A stretch of 45,000 nucleotides of DNA from Neocallimastix lanati (nom. inval.) (GCA_016946835.1 JACVTC010000013.1:905001-950000), one strand, 5' to 3'. Counted from the first letter of the stretch, positions 1 to 12,917 are shown. Notes: a model not told the origin generated them from the letters alone. Translations and numbers: made by a program.

Positions 1-817
1 TATTATTTCGTTCTCCTTGTTCCCCTTCTTTATTCTTTTCTCTATCTTTATTATTGTTATCTTGTGATTCTTGATCATAATTTCGTATTTGAGTAGTGAT
101 ATCATGAAGTTTACTCAATATTTTAAAGTATTCTTTTTCTTTATCAATATAGTTGGTTTCATTCTCTGATAGCTCCTTTAACAATTCAATCCAGTTCTTT
201 TGACAAGAAAGCCAAGACTTACTCTGAGTTTCAAAATCAGTTAAATAAATCGATATTTCATTTAAACTTTCATATAATACTTTATCATTTTCATTCTATT
301 ATAATGATGATAATTACATAAAATTATAAAAAAATATATATTAATATTAAAATTAAAAAAAATATAGTATAAATAAAAAGAAAAATAATATATATATATA
401 TACACACACATATATATATTTACATTTTTTTTTTATTAATAATATTTTTTTTTATTATATATTTATAATATTATATTATATAGATTTTTCTCTTTAATTT
501 TATTATTATTTCTCTATCCTTTTATTATTTTATTTGTTTTATATTTTTTTTATTTTATTCTATATATATATATATATATATATTTTCTTTATTTTTTTTT
601 TTTTTTTTTTTATTTTTTTTTTTTTTACCTCTGCCCAAAATGATGCTGATGATCCAGTAGTTTGTATTTTACTTGTAAATTTTATAAAGGAATTTCGCCA
701 TTTCTCTGCAAAGTCAATAGAATTATTCCTCAGGGAATATAATTCCTTATTCAAACTCGTTAATTGAAGTCTTGGAGAAGAATTGGGATTTTTATTTTTT
801 TTAAAATAAAATAACAT
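1..817 (-). CDS. Hypothetical helical/coiled-coil protein, 5' part (two exons, runs off left edge)
   Basis: I do not recognise the family. Exon 1 is 817-629 (63 codons, ATG at 817). It ends at a GCAGAG|GTAAAA donor, and the intron runs through low-complexity AT sequence to an AATAG acceptor at 297-296. Exon 2 (295 to the window edge) continues in the same phase without a stop for about 98 codons. The joined protein starts MLFYFKKNKNPNSS and is rich in Glu, Lys, Asn and Leu, with spaced hydrophobics typical of long helices (for example LNKELYSLRNN, LNEISIYLTDFE, WIELLKELSENE). It becomes very charged and Asn-rich towards the window edge. A BAR-like or coiled-coil fold is possible but not established. 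Normal codon complexity over both exons and phase-preserving splice sites support a real gene. It is divergent from EMG1 across about 1 kb. The 3' end is missing. Confidence 0.6.
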
Positions 818-1704
818 TTTTTTTTTTTTATTTGGTCTTTCAATAATATATATATTAGTTATTGATAATAAAATTCTTATGTTATTTTTTTCTTTAAAAA
901 AAAAAAATATAATAAATTTAAAATTTGCTGCTGCTTACTGCAAAAAAAAAAATAATAATAATAAAAAACAAATCAAATTAAAATCAAAACAAAATCAAAA
1001 TAATAATAATAATTAATAAAAATAACATATATATATATAATATTTTTTTTTAAAGAGTTTATTTTAATATTTTTTATATTTAATTTAAACTTTATATAAA
1101 TTATTTAAAATTAACAAAGTTTAAGTGGAAATTATATATTTCATATATACTAATAATATATGAATTATATAAATCATATAAAATAAAATTAGAGAAAAAT
1201 TTTTTAAAAAAAATAAAAAATAAAAAATAAAAAATAAAGAATAAAAATATATATATATATATATCAATAAATACAATTATTGAATAATGAAAAAAATAAA
1301 AAATTGAAATATTTTCAAAGATTAACGAATTTAATTTAAAAAATAATTATTTAATAACAATCATTACTTTACAGTAAAATTGAATATAATGATTATTAGA
1401 TAAAAAAAAATGATGGGTAGTAATAGTTTATAATAATCAATTTATAAAAAAAAAATTTAAAACTATTTTATATTTTAAAATAAATAATACAAATAATTAT
1501 ATTTAATGATTAAATAATAGTAATAATAATAATTAAAATTATTAACTTAATATTTAATTTAATTATTAAATAAGAACTAAATAAATAAAATAATTTTATT
1601 TGTACTTTTCTTTTTTTAAAAAAAAAAAAAATAATATATAATAATAGAGATTATTTTTTTTCATTTTTAACCAATCATATTAAAAATCAAAAATTTTTGA
1701 AAAT

Positions 1705-1738
<34 letters not shown>

Positions 1739-1828
1739 ATATTAATAATTGTAAAAATTATTATTTTTTTTTTTATATTTAATTTTGGTTTAAATTACTC
1801 TATATATATAAATTAAAAAAAAAAAAAA
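818..1828. other. Divergent intergenic region, AT low complexity
   Basis: This region separates the leftward hypothetical gene from the rightward EMG1 gene. It consists of A-tracts, T-tracts, (AT)n and AAT-rich stretches. No ORF of normal amino-acid composition is visible. It presumably holds both promoters, but no specific element can be singled out. Confidence 0.5.
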
Positions 1829-2152
1829 ATGTCTGGTAGTACTGATAATAAGGATAAACCACGTTTAATTGTTATTTTAGAAGGTGCTACCCTTGAAACA
1901 GTTAAAATTGGAAAATCTAAAGAAGGAAGATATAATTTATTAAATTGTGGTAAATTTTTTTTTTTTTTTTTTTAGTAAATTTTATTTATAATACAAAAGA
2001 AAAAAAAAATATGTATATATGCTATTGTTATAGTATAATTTTTCTTTATTTATTATTATTATAAATAGAAATTTTTAAAATTTAATCAAAAGTTTTAAAT
2101 ATTTTATTGCATAACAAAATAAAAAATCATAATAGAAATTAATTTTGAAATC

Positions 2153-2190
<38 letters not shown>

Positions 2191-3058
2191 AACTATATAT
2201 AATAATCAAGATTGTTTTCAAAATATGATATTAAAAAATAATTATTTTTTTTTTTTCATATATATTATATATTATATATATATATACTACATTACTATAT
2301 TTTTATATTATAAATAAATAAACAAATAAATAAAATCCAATAAATATTTTATTTTAGATGATCATCAAGGTATTTTAAAGAAAAATAAAAAAGAAATTTC
2401 AGATTACAGACCAGATATTACTCATCAAGTAATTTTTTATTTTTATTTTTTATTTTTTATTTTTTATTTTTTTTTTTTAGAAAATAAAATTAAATAGAAA
2501 TAAAAACAAGATAATTATTAATTAAAAAAAAAAATACAGCAAATTATATTTTTTCCAACATAGTAAAAAAAAAATATTACTATTAAGGTACTAAACCAAA
2601 ATATTTTAATATTTTATACATATAAAAAGTGTTTAATGACTTTATTAGATAGTCCATTAAATAAAGCAGGAAGATTACAAGTTTATGTTCACACTGCAAA
2701 AAATGTTTTAATTGAATTTGATCCAAGAGTTCGTATTCCAAGAACTTATAAGAGATTTGCTGGTTTAATGGGTATGAAAAGATAATATAAAAAAAAGAAT
2801 TGAAAAAAAAAATTTTTTTTTCATATTTTATTTTGATTGATTTAATATTAATAATGTACATCTTATTAATACTTATTATTATTTTATTATATTATTATAT
2901 TTTTTATAATTATTAATATTTTTTTTTAATTAAATACAAATACAAATTTTCTTTTATTATATATTTATTTCAATTATATTTATAAATATATGATATTGTT
3001 ATTTCTATACTTCAAAATAACTTTTTTTCCCCAAAAAAATTTAAAATATCTGTATTTC

Positions 3059-3096
<38 letters not shown>

Positions 3097-3741
3097 AAAA
3101 TTATACTAAAAAATTTGAATAAAAAATACAATAAAATAAAATAAAAACAATCAATAAATATAAAAATTGCTATTGCTCGATAAAAATATATATATATATA
3201 TATTTTATGAAACTGTTCATATTAAAATAACATTCATATTCAACAAATGATTTTAACAAATACTATCAATCAAATGTAAATATATATATATATATATTTA
3301 ATAGTTCAATTATTACACAAGTTAGTAATTCGTTCGGTCGACGGAAAGAAATTAATTAAGGTAATTAAAAATCCAATTACTGACCATCTTCCACCAAATT
3401 GTAGAAAAATTAGTAAGTTTTTTTTTTTTCAAATCATACAGAATGAAAAAGAATATATTATATATTAAAATTATAATAATTATTAATATTATATATATAT
3501 ATTTGAATAAAAAGTTATAAAATATATTATATTTAATTGAAATTCTAATTTTTTTTTTTTTTATAAAAAAAAATATTATAAAATATAAAAAATTTGTTTT
3601 ATTTTTAATTATTTAAAATTACTTTTCTGACAAAATATATCATAATCTATGATATATATATCTTATATATTTAATTACAAATATTCATTTTCAAAAATTT
3701 TAAATTAACATAATAACAATAACAACAACAACAACAACAAC

Positions 3742-3788
<47 letters not shown>

Positions 3789-4016
3789 GCTATGTCTGAT
3801 GAAGTTGATGCTCCAGTAAGATTAAGTGAATATTTACCTACTTTACCAAAAGATCAATCTGTCGCCTTCTTTATTGGTGCTATTGCACATGGTAAAGATA
3901 ACTGGGTCGATGATATTATTGATGAAAAAATATCTGTTAGTAATTATGCTCTTTCAGCATCGGTCACTTGTGGAAAATTATGTAATGGTTTTGAAGATTA
4001 TTGGGGAATTATATAG
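1829..4016 (+). CDS. EMG1: rRNA small subunit pseudouridine N1-methyltransferase Nep1/Emg1 (5 exons)
   Basis: Nep1/Emg1 is a SPOUT-fold enzyme that N1-methylates a pseudouridine in 18S rRNA (the Psi that goes on to become m1acp3-Psi) and is needed for 40S assembly in the nucleolus. Exons are 1829-1949, 2358-2428, 2630-2771, 3305-3412 and 3790-4016. All junctions are GT..AG and keep phase (1, 0, 1, 1), giving 222 aa, slightly short for the family. Family motifs appear in order: [14 protein letters not shown] and NLLNCDDHQ near the N terminus, then [42 protein letters not shown]-type [26 protein letters not shown] and [17 protein letters not shown]. The last two form the trefoil-knot cofactor region. 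The start ATG follows an A-tract and no upstream in-frame coding is seen. Intron 2 has a branch-like TACTAAAC at about 2589. Intron 4 ends in a long AAC/AAT run abutting the acceptor. Confidence 0.93.
3716..3785 (+). repeat. (AAC)n/(AAT)n microsatellite at the 3' end of EMG1 intron 4
   Basis: About 23 triplets, first AAC-rich and then AAT, fill the end of the intron. They stop a few bases before the AAAAAG acceptor at 3788-3789, so there is no polypyrimidine tract immediately upstream of the splice site. Confidence 0.85.
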
Positions 4017-4716
4017 AATCAAAAATATATGTAATAGACTATAGAAGTTTATATATTAGTTAAAATTTTATTTTTATGAAATAGATCAATATTATTTTAC
4101 ATAAGAATTTCAAAAATCAAAAAGGGATAAAATAGATCAATAATATTTAATATTTTTCATTAAACTCAAATCAAAAAAAGAAATATTTTTTATAAATATA
4201 ATTATCTATACAATTATAAATTATATATATATATATCTTTTTGATTTTTCTTTATCAACCTTTAAATCATCAATTTCTCTATTTAATTATTATTATTACT
4301 TTTTTATCATTATATTTAATTAAATATTTATATTAATATATAAAATAGTTTTTTTTCTTAATATTTACATACAATAAACTATTTTTCTTTTAAAGTATCA
4401 AGATTCATATAAAATATATTTAAATAAAAAAAATTTATAAAAAATTAAAAAATAATAAAAAAAAAAAAGTTCATCATTTATTAATCATTGAAAATATATA
4501 TATATATATATATTTTTCATTATTTAATGAAGTAAAAATAAAGATATGAAATTTTTTTTATAATTTTATTATTTATTTATTAAATTTAATTTTTTATTAT
4601 TTATTTTTTTTATTTATGATTTATTTATTTAATTTATTCCTTTTTTTTTTTTTTTTTTTTTAAATGTTAAAAATAAAGTGTTAAATGAGAAAAATATTTT
4701 TTTTTGATGTTGATTA
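4017..4716. other. EMG1 3' flank, AT-rich, no gene seen
   Basis: The region downstream of the EMG1 stop contains AT dinucleotide runs, T-tracts and AATAAA-like hexamers. Such hexamers are too frequent in this background to identify the polyadenylation site. Nothing coding is visible. Confidence 0.5.
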
Positions 4717-5310
4717 TTTTGTGGCTTGATTATTATTTGTTCATTCCATTTCCCATTATCTGATAAATTTTATTCCTAGATTTAATAAAATTTTTATAAT
4801 TTTCAGCTGTTTTACTAGGAACGGGCAAGGAAAATTAATTTGTAAATTCTTTTAGTAAATGCTTTTAAGCATATACTGGATCTTGTCGTTTTGAATTATA
4901 CCATAATTGGAATTTTTTTAAAGTTTGTGAAAAATGTTTAGCATATCAGATAAACATTTTAAAACATCCATAGAGTTGTGTGACTCCATAGTTTTCAATT
5001 AATTGCTTGATTAATTTTTCAAAGTTAAATTCATCTGTTTTTTTTTTTTTTTTTTTTTCTCTTCCAATTGTTTGATCCTATTATAAGTAGATTTCAAAAT
5101 CTTCAGTATCTTTATGAATTGATTCATCGACAAACTTGATAATGATAGCTACGACCTTTGAATTATTTTTTATTAATTTCCCTAAAAAACCTTCTTAGTA
5201 GTCAGATAGGTCTTTAGCTTTCAAAATGTTATTTTAGTTAACTTTTTTTTCCAAATTTTGAAATTGGAACCCATCAGTCATTTTCAAATGAGACTCTTAA
5301 TCTATAAGAA
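4717..5310 (-). pseudogene. Decayed Ty1/Copia gag remnant
   Basis: This stretch is more complex than its flanks and reads as broken protein on the minus strand. It starts near 5280 with MTDGFQFQN, comparable with the start of the better-preserved Copia ORF at 25992. A frame reading KNNSKVVAIIIKFVDESIHKD matches the position and character of the gag segment with VREILINAIDDEILHD in that copy. Stops and frameshifts interrupt it, and a T-run lies at 5040-5058. Upstream of the ATG both copies share TAGATTAAGAGTCTCATTT, at about 5283-5302 here and about 26017-26037 in the other copy. At the other end, TTTTGTGGCTTGATT (about 4717) is repeated at about 26153 in the presumed LTR of the other copy. 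It is non-functional and truncated. Confidence 0.6.
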
Positions 5311-5529
5311 GATTGTTTATATTAATTAATATAATTTTATTATTAATAGAATATAAATGAACGGTTAAAACAAAGATTTGAAGTATGGATAAAATTACTT
5401 GTTTTTTTTATTTTTATTTAATTGTAGTTTGTTCCATACATATTTTAGTTGTATTTACAACATATTTAATATAATTTGATATTTTATTAAACTTAAGCTA
5501 GAATATGACTTTATATTAATAAACTTTAC

Positions 5530-5645
5530 AATTTATTTATTTATTTATTTATTTATGTATTTATTTATTTATTTATGTATGTATGTATGTATTTATTTAT
5601 TTATGTATTTATTTATTTATTTATTTATTTATTTATGTATGAATG
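5530..5645 (+). repeat. TATT/TATG tetranucleotide microsatellite
   Basis: Nearly continuous TTTA tetramers with interspersed TATG variants (ATGTATGTATGTATG around 5575-5590). Confidence 0.85.
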
Positions 5646-6914
5646 TATTAAAAATTAATATATAAATAACTTTATTATAATTAATTTATAACAAATAATA
5701 AATAATTAAAGAATAAATACAAAAAATAATTATTCAATAATTATTGTCATTTATCATTAATTATCAATCATTTTATTTTTATTGTTATTTTATTTATACT
5801 TTTATTAACAAAGTTTAAAAATATCTTTTTTTTTGCTTCGTTCTTTTGTTTTTCTTATCTTTTTTTTTTCCGATTAATTATAAAGTTATATGTAAATTTT
5901 TTTTTTCTTTTAAAATAAAAATTAAATAAAATTAAACTTTTCTTTATCATTTCTTTATATATAAAGACATTGATTGTAATATACAAAAAGTTTTTATTAA
6001 CATAATTATATTTTATTCATTTATTTACTTATCAATTTTATTATATTATTGTTAATAATATAGTATATAATATTTAATATTATTATATTTAATACTATTA
6101 TTATTTCATTCCAATTATTATTATTTTTATTATATTCAATATTATTATTATTATTACTTTTATTTATTATTATTATAATTATTATTTCATTAGAATAATT
6201 ATTATTATTATTAATTATTTATTACCTGAATATTATAATAAATGACATATATGTATATAAAATTTAATAACTATTTTTTTTTATTATTTATATTTTATAT
6301 TTAATTTCACTTAAAAATTGGAATTATATTTCTAAAATCTAATAAATTATTTAATTAATTAACAAATTATAATTCTTTTTAATTTCAATTTATAAAATTA
6401 AAAAGAATATAAAATCAAACTATAATCAAACCAAAAAAAAAAATAAAAAAGAATAATTTATTATTTTAGATTTTTGGGTTTAAAATTTTATTATTTACTT
6501 TTAATTAATTAGTATTATTAACAAATAAAAATGCTTAGAAGAAAATTACTTTTTATTTATTTATTTATTTTTAAGTTTATTATCATTAACTATTTTTTTC
6601 TTTATTATAATTTTTTATTTAGAATTATATATATATATATTATTATTATTATTATTATTATATATTTTTAAATTTATTATATTATCAATTGTTTTTTTTT
6701 TTTTTATTATTTTTATTTTTTCCTTTGGATTATTATATCTTATAAATAGTATTAATAATCTAAATAATAATTAAACTAATAATTAAAAAAAAGTTATTAT
6801 TGGTTACATTAAGCTTTGATTATATCCATAAAAGTATTTAATTATATAAATAATAAAAATACATTATATAAATTAAAAATATTAACTGAATAAAATTTTC
6901 TTTTTCAAAAATTA

Positions 6915-6947
<33 letters not shown>

Positions 6948-7406
6948 AAAACTAAAGATAAAAAGAAAAATTTTTTTTCTTTTATTTTATAAAACTTTTT
7001 CTTAATTTTGTAAAAAAAGTTTTCTTGATATTATTTGTTATTAACTTTTATTTTTATTTTTATTTTTATTTTTTTTTGATAATTATAAATAAAAAGAATT
7101 AAAGAAGTTTTTATACATTTAGCTTATTATTATACCCATATTTAAACAGAAAAAAAAAAAAATCATTTGTTATTATTTTTAAAAAATATCTTTAATATAA
7201 AAAAAAAAAAAAAAAGAAATAGAAAAGTTAATAAAGAGCATCAATAACAATTATAATAACTCGGTAATAGCAATAATAATAATAAATTTTTTGATTAATT
7301 AGAGAATATCTAAATAAAACTTTTTACTTTATAAAAAAAAATATTATATATACATATATTTATATACATATACATATATATATATATAAAAGTTAAAAAA
7401 AAAAAA
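5646..7406. other. Intergenic/5' leader, AT low complexity
   Basis: TTA/ATT runs, a poly(A) run at about 6919-6944 and AT-rich filler occupy this region. A short ORF beginning with the ATG at about 6531 (MLRRKLLFIYLF) soon turns into AT-run translation and is not supported. The last part presumably contains the promoter and leader of the gene at 7407. No specific motif can be called. Confidence 0.5.
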
Positions 7407-8210
7407 ATGTACCAAAATCCAAATATTTATCAAGACCCACCTCAAATTAATTCACCAACTAAACAAAGATCTCCACAATCCGAAAATAATTCATATACTA
7501 TAGACATTGATCCAGCTTTCGGTATTGAAACTCGAACTCCACAACAGTTACAGCCACCACTTCAACCAAATTATGCCGCTTACTCATTATCTTTATCTCA
7601 ACCACCGATAGCCCAACAACAACAACAACAACAACAACAAGCTTTAAGTCCTCTCTCCTATACTACTTCTCCAGGTATGACCTCCCCAGGTATGTCTTCC
7701 CCAGGAATGTCCTCCCCAGGAATAACTTCGCCAGGAATGACCCATCCAAGTTACATCACTACTACAACTTCAAACTATGTCTATCAAGGTTCTCCAACAA
7801 CTGCTGTTAATCCCTATCCCACAAGCTATAATTCTACCCCAACAACGGCCGTTAATCCATATCCAACTAACTATAATGGCAGTCCAATAAATCAACAACT
7901 TCCAATGATTCAAACAGGAACTAGTGTAGGTTACCCAATGACATCATCACCAGCCATGAATCCTACAACACCACGCTTCAGTGTTCCATTACCAGAACAT
8001 ATGAAAAATACACAAATAATGAGTCCAATAAATCCACAAAAACCAATGGGTTTTGGCTTGCCTCTGTCCCCACAATCACCCATCAATCCATCCTACTCTC
8101 CAGCTTCTCCATACAACATGGCTCCTCAACCTTCTTATCAAAATTCTGTACCAATTCCATCTTCTCAATCGAATTTTAATCAACCATCTCAACACTATAA
8201 TATGAATTAA
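7407..8210 (+). CDS. Disordered Pro/Ser/Gln-rich protein with SPGM and TTAVNPYP repeats
   Basis: Single-exon ORF of 267 aa. The ATG follows an A-tract and the stop is TAA. The family is not recognised. It is almost entirely predicted disorder: Pro, Ser, Thr, Gln and Asn dominate, there is no hydrophobic core, signal peptide or TM segment. Visible blocks are a Q9 run (about residues 71-79), five SPGM/SPGI repeats (about 88-111), two copies of a PTTAVNPYP repeat (about 130-155), and an SP-rich tail (LPLSPQSPINPSYSPASPYN) with some resemblance to RNA polymerase II CTD-like phosphorylatable Ser-Pro motifs. The many SP/TP sites suggest a substrate of proline-directed kinases or a binding platform for SH3/WW-type modules. 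That role is inferred from composition only. Coding G+C and codon variety contrast sharply with the flanks, so a real gene is likely. Confidence 0.8.
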   Translation: MYQNPNIYQDPPQINSPTKQRSPQSENNSYTIDIDPAFGIETRTPQQLQPPLQPNYAAYSLSLSQPPIAQQQQQQQQQALSPLSYTTSPGMTSPGMSSPGMSSPGITSPGMTHPSYITTTTSNYVYQGSPTTAVNPYPTSYNSTPTTAVNPYPTNYNGSPINQQLPMIQTGTSVGYPMTSSPAMNPTTPRFSVPLPEHMKNTQIMSPINPQKPMGFGLPLSPQSPINPSYSPASPYNMAPQPSYQNSVPIPSSQSNFNQPSQHYNMN

Positions 8211-9216
8211 AACAATAAAAAAAAATGAAAGCAAAAAAAAATTTTTTTTTTATTAATATATCCTATTTTTATTTTCCAATAAAAAAAAATAAAAAAAAAA
8301 AAAGAAAAAGAAAGTTGGAAATAAAAGAAAGTAGATATCAATTAATTAATAATATTATTATTATAAAAAAATCTATTATAACATAATAATATAGAAAAAA
8401 AAATATATTATTATTATTAAATTAAAAAAAATTAAAAAATTAGTATATAAATTTTATAATATTTTTTTTATTATAAACTTTTTTTTTTTTTTAACAAAAA
8501 AAAAAAAATAAGAAAAAGAAAAAAAGAAAAAAAAAATTAGATGATTAAAGTTAAAAAGAAAAAATCTTATTTTTTAATTTATTAATTTTCTTAAACTTTT
8601 AATCATTTTTTTTTTTTTTTTTTTTTATAACTTTCATATTTTCTATTCTTAATATCTTAAATATAATATATAAAATATACCTTTTTTTATTAATTATATA
8701 TTAATAGTTATAATTGAAAATATGAACTTCTATATATATATTTATATACCAATATTAAAATAAAATATAATATAATAAAATAAATAAATAAAAATTATTT
8801 CATTATTACTTTTAAAAAAAAATAAATACTTTTTTTTTTTTTTTTTTTTTAAAGAGAGAAAATCAATATATAAAACTTTTCTTTGAAAAAATATTAAGCC
8901 AAAATACTTTATAATAAAAGTATTTATAAAGTATGACATCTTAGTTTATTTCAATTAGATTTAAATCACCTTTTTTCTTATTATTATTATTATTATTATT
9001 ATTATTTTTATTTTTGAGATCAAAATGAACATTTTATATAAATTTGATAGAAATATCCTTTTAACCTTTAAAAAAATTTATTATTTTTCATAAATAAAAT
9101 ATAACTTCAAACAAAACATATATTTGAAATTAATATCTAAAATTAATATCTTTAATTTTTTTTGTTGGTAAGAATAGAGAAAATCTCTCTGTAATTTTAT
9201 TTTATTTTATTTTATT

Positions 9217-9252
<36 letters not shown>

Positions 9253-9596
9253 TTTTCTTTGGTAATTACAATTTAAACTCTGACCAATACAATGGAAAGC
9301 TATATTTTCTGATGCTATAATTTAGCATTTTTTTTTTAATCTTTGGCTTTAATATTTTCTAATAATATAATATATCATCTTTTTTTATCTTTAATTATAA
9401 TAATTAGAATAAAAAAAAATGAATGAATTGATTTTACTAAATAAAATTTTATAATCATTTGTATATATATACGCCAAGTTTATTAACTTCACATATATAT
9501 TAATTTTATTAAATATCACTCAATAATTGTACTATAAAAATATTTTAAAATAAGGACTTAAGTTAAATCTTTCATATTAATTTGATTGTTTATGTT

Positions 9597-9632
<36 letters not shown>

Positions 9633-10118
9633 TTTATTTTATTTTATTTTTATTTTTATTTTTATTTTATTTATTATATCAATTTTCTTTAAATTAAATA
9701 TCAAAATTTAAATAGTTGTGATAATTAATAGAAATACAAATTAGTTTAAATAAAAAAAAAAAAAAAGAAAGAAAGAAAGAAAATAAATTCTAATATTCAA
9801 ATATATTTTAGTAAAATATTAAAGAATAAAAATATATTGAAACTTATTAAAAATTTTAAAACGATTATTTTTATTGAATGTTATAAAATATTATAAGATT
9901 GAAAAAAAGAAATTATAATTTATTCAATCCATGAAACTTCATTATAATTACATATTAAATAATCTAACTGATTATATAATAAAGTAAAAAGTTAAAAAAA
10001 ATGTATATATATATATATACATATATATTAAATAGTAATAACAAGTTAATAATTAAATAAATAATAATGAATAAATTATGATTATTATGCATATATGTAT
10101 AAATATTTTATATATGGA

Positions 10119-10163
<45 letters not shown>

Positions 10164-10312
10164 TTAACGAAAAAAATTAATTGTTCTTTTTTTTTAAAAA
10201 ACAAAAAAAAAAAAAAAAAAAAAAAAAATTTTTTTTTCTTGATGTTTTTTCCTTATATAATGATGACAAAACTATAAATTTTTTTTTATGAGGATTTTTT
10301 TTTTTTTTTTTT
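8211..10312. other. Intergenic AT-rich region with homopolymers
   Basis: The convergent 3' flanks of the genes at 7407-8210 and 10313-13484. The region holds many poly(A)/poly(T) runs (for example about 9600-9630 and 10123-10160), ATT triplets near 8980-9005 and TTTTA pentamers. A slightly more complex patch at 9265-9330 contains a small hairpin followed by T residues. No convincing ORF. Confidence 0.5.
9312..9338 (+). other. Small hairpin followed by a T-run (possible Pol III-type end)
   Basis: ATGCT at 9312-9316 can pair with AGCAT at 9324-9328 around a seven-base loop, followed directly by ten or so T residues. The preceding 45 bases have normal complexity and include CTGACC and TGATGC. 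This could mark the 3' end of a small RNA, but with a five-pair stem in AT-rich DNA chance is a real alternative. Confidence 0.2.
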
Positions 10313-12886
10313 TTACTTTAGATTTGATGGTTTTCTAAATGTTCTAAAATTAATACAATTTTTGTTAAATTCACCACTTTTTGTTGAATCTGTTTGAGAT
10401 GGGTAGCCTTCACTACCTGATGAAGAGGAACTCATTGTGCTTAGGAATTCTTCATCCTTAATAGCTGAACTTCTTCCAGTTGAGAAATGAAAATTCATCA
10501 TCAAATTTTTAACAGTGCCTTTTTTCTGTAAATCGTTATTATTACCTTTCAATATTAATTTTGGATTCGTTCGAGTAGCACCTACATTGTAACTTGCTTG
10601 CTTAAACAATACTTTTTCTAAAATATCTTGATCATTATCTTCTTTCAGGCGGGAAGATAAGATCCGTAATCCAATTACCATTACATAGTTTGTGATAGTA
10701 TAACAGTAAATAGGCGCAACTCGTAAAATGTAATAGATATAATAATTTTTAATATCTATATAATAAATTATAATATAAAGAGTAATAGAAAGAATATTGA
10801 TATATAGAATTGAAATGAAGGATCTTATATCTTCCCGGGTCTCTTCGAGGTTCCATTCCATGAAAAGAAATAACGCTAAAATCAAAAGAATAATACTTTT
10901 ATACCCAATTAATAGCATAATAACCGTTTTCCCAAATTCCGAGTATGAGACACAATACTGAAAATTGAGTCCATCCTCCACGTAATATGTTTGTACGACC
11001 AATGGTGACATGGAATAAAATATAAAGGAAATGATATCGATCAAAACAAAAATTAGGATAAAAACAAAAAAATTTTGATTAATAAAACTAGATATTTTAT
11101 TTTTCAATGGGAAATTTACAATGATCTTTAATAGTATTGGGGTAAAACTGATTGTAAATCCTTCAGAAATTAATATAGGTCTAATATAGCATTTAAATCG
11201 AGATAATTTATTTAACCCAACTAATGGATATATATTCACTATCATTAATCCACACATAAATAATAGCCAATATCGATTCCTTAGAAATTTGAAGTATATT
11301 TTATTTTTTTTCTGAATAATCATAATATAGGATACTATTATGACTAGAAATGAAAAGATAATAATTAATACTACAAAAATTCCTAACCATGATGTTATTT
11401 TTATATCATATACATGAGAGATATTATAAATATCCTCCAGTGCTTCCTCAGAATTTCTCGTTCCTTTATACAAAAAAGAGTTTAATATATCTCTATACTT
11501 TACTGAATATTTAACATAGGTATCTATTAAATTAAGAGGTTTCAAAAAATACTGTAAATTCTCATACACTTCACAATTCATACTGATTTGATCATTTTCT
11601 AGATATTTGCATAGCTCATCATCGTTATACATCTTTTTTAATGCTACGGTTTTTTTATAATTAATTACTAAGTCCCTTTGAATCATTTCTGAAAAGAAAA
11701 ATTCTAAAACATTTCCGGCAGCTATTTGTTGTTCTTCCTTTATATATTTATTTATTCCAATATTCATACCGTTGATACAGGAAGCTGAAATACCCTTCTT
11801 ATTTCCTGGTATATGTGTAGCATAATAGTTCATAGTGGATATTGAATTTTCCCAAAATCTAGCAAATAAAACTTCATTTCTTAATACATTTTGTACAATT
11901 GAATAATCGGATGCTTTAAATGCGTTATCTTTAGTTTTTATTTATTTATTTATTATTAATTAATATGATTATTAATTGATATTATCCATCATCATCAATA
12001 TTATTATATAATTATTATAAATTTTTAAGATTCGTAATTTTTATATATAAAATACAAATTATAAAAATAATAGTTATAATATAAAAAGTAATAATTTTAA
12101 TATATATATATATATATATGAATATTTTATTACTATAATTATTATTATTTATTATTATTATCATTGTTGTTATAATATGTTTAACTATTTGTATTTATCT
12201 ATTTCATTATTAAATTATTTAAAAATATAAATCATCTATACTAATTATTTTTATTTACCATTAGAAAATTCATCTTTTAATTTTTTAATGGTATCAAAAG
12301 CATTTTTGGCATTAGAACTTTTAAAACTTGGCAATGTATCATTAACATTATCTCTAAATGAGTAAATAAATTCCAATGATGAACATACACTCGTTTCGTG
12401 CTCTTAATTTTTTTTTTTTTTTTTTAAAATATATATGTTTAATAAATAACATTTTTTTTATCAATAATATGATAAAATGAATATATAGATATATTTAATC
12501 ATAGAATTTTTATTATCATTATTATTATTTTTATTTTTTTTTTTTTTTTTTAATATATTTTATTTTTTTTAAATTTTATTATATTAATTCTTTTTTTTTT
12601 TTTTTTTTAATTTTCTTTATTTCATATTTTATGTATTTTTATTACCTGGCATATGTCCTATATATCCAATTATATTATTATTTTCCTCCTTTTCCTTGCT
12701 TATTATATATGATGCAATTTCCATTAATTCATCCCATGTACTTGGTGGGCTTCTACCATATTTATCCAAAAGTTCTTTATTTGAATATAAAACCCCAAAG
12801 TTTATAAATAATGGCTTTATATATATTTATATAAATTAATTTAAATTATATAGTCATATATATAATGAATGAAAAATAAATAAAAA

Positions 12887-12917
<31 letters not shown>

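Noticed and set aside
2583-2861. 92-aa minus-strand ORF
   Set aside because: It lies antisense over EMG1 exon 3 and its flanking introns; the plus-strand exon is clearly Nep1.
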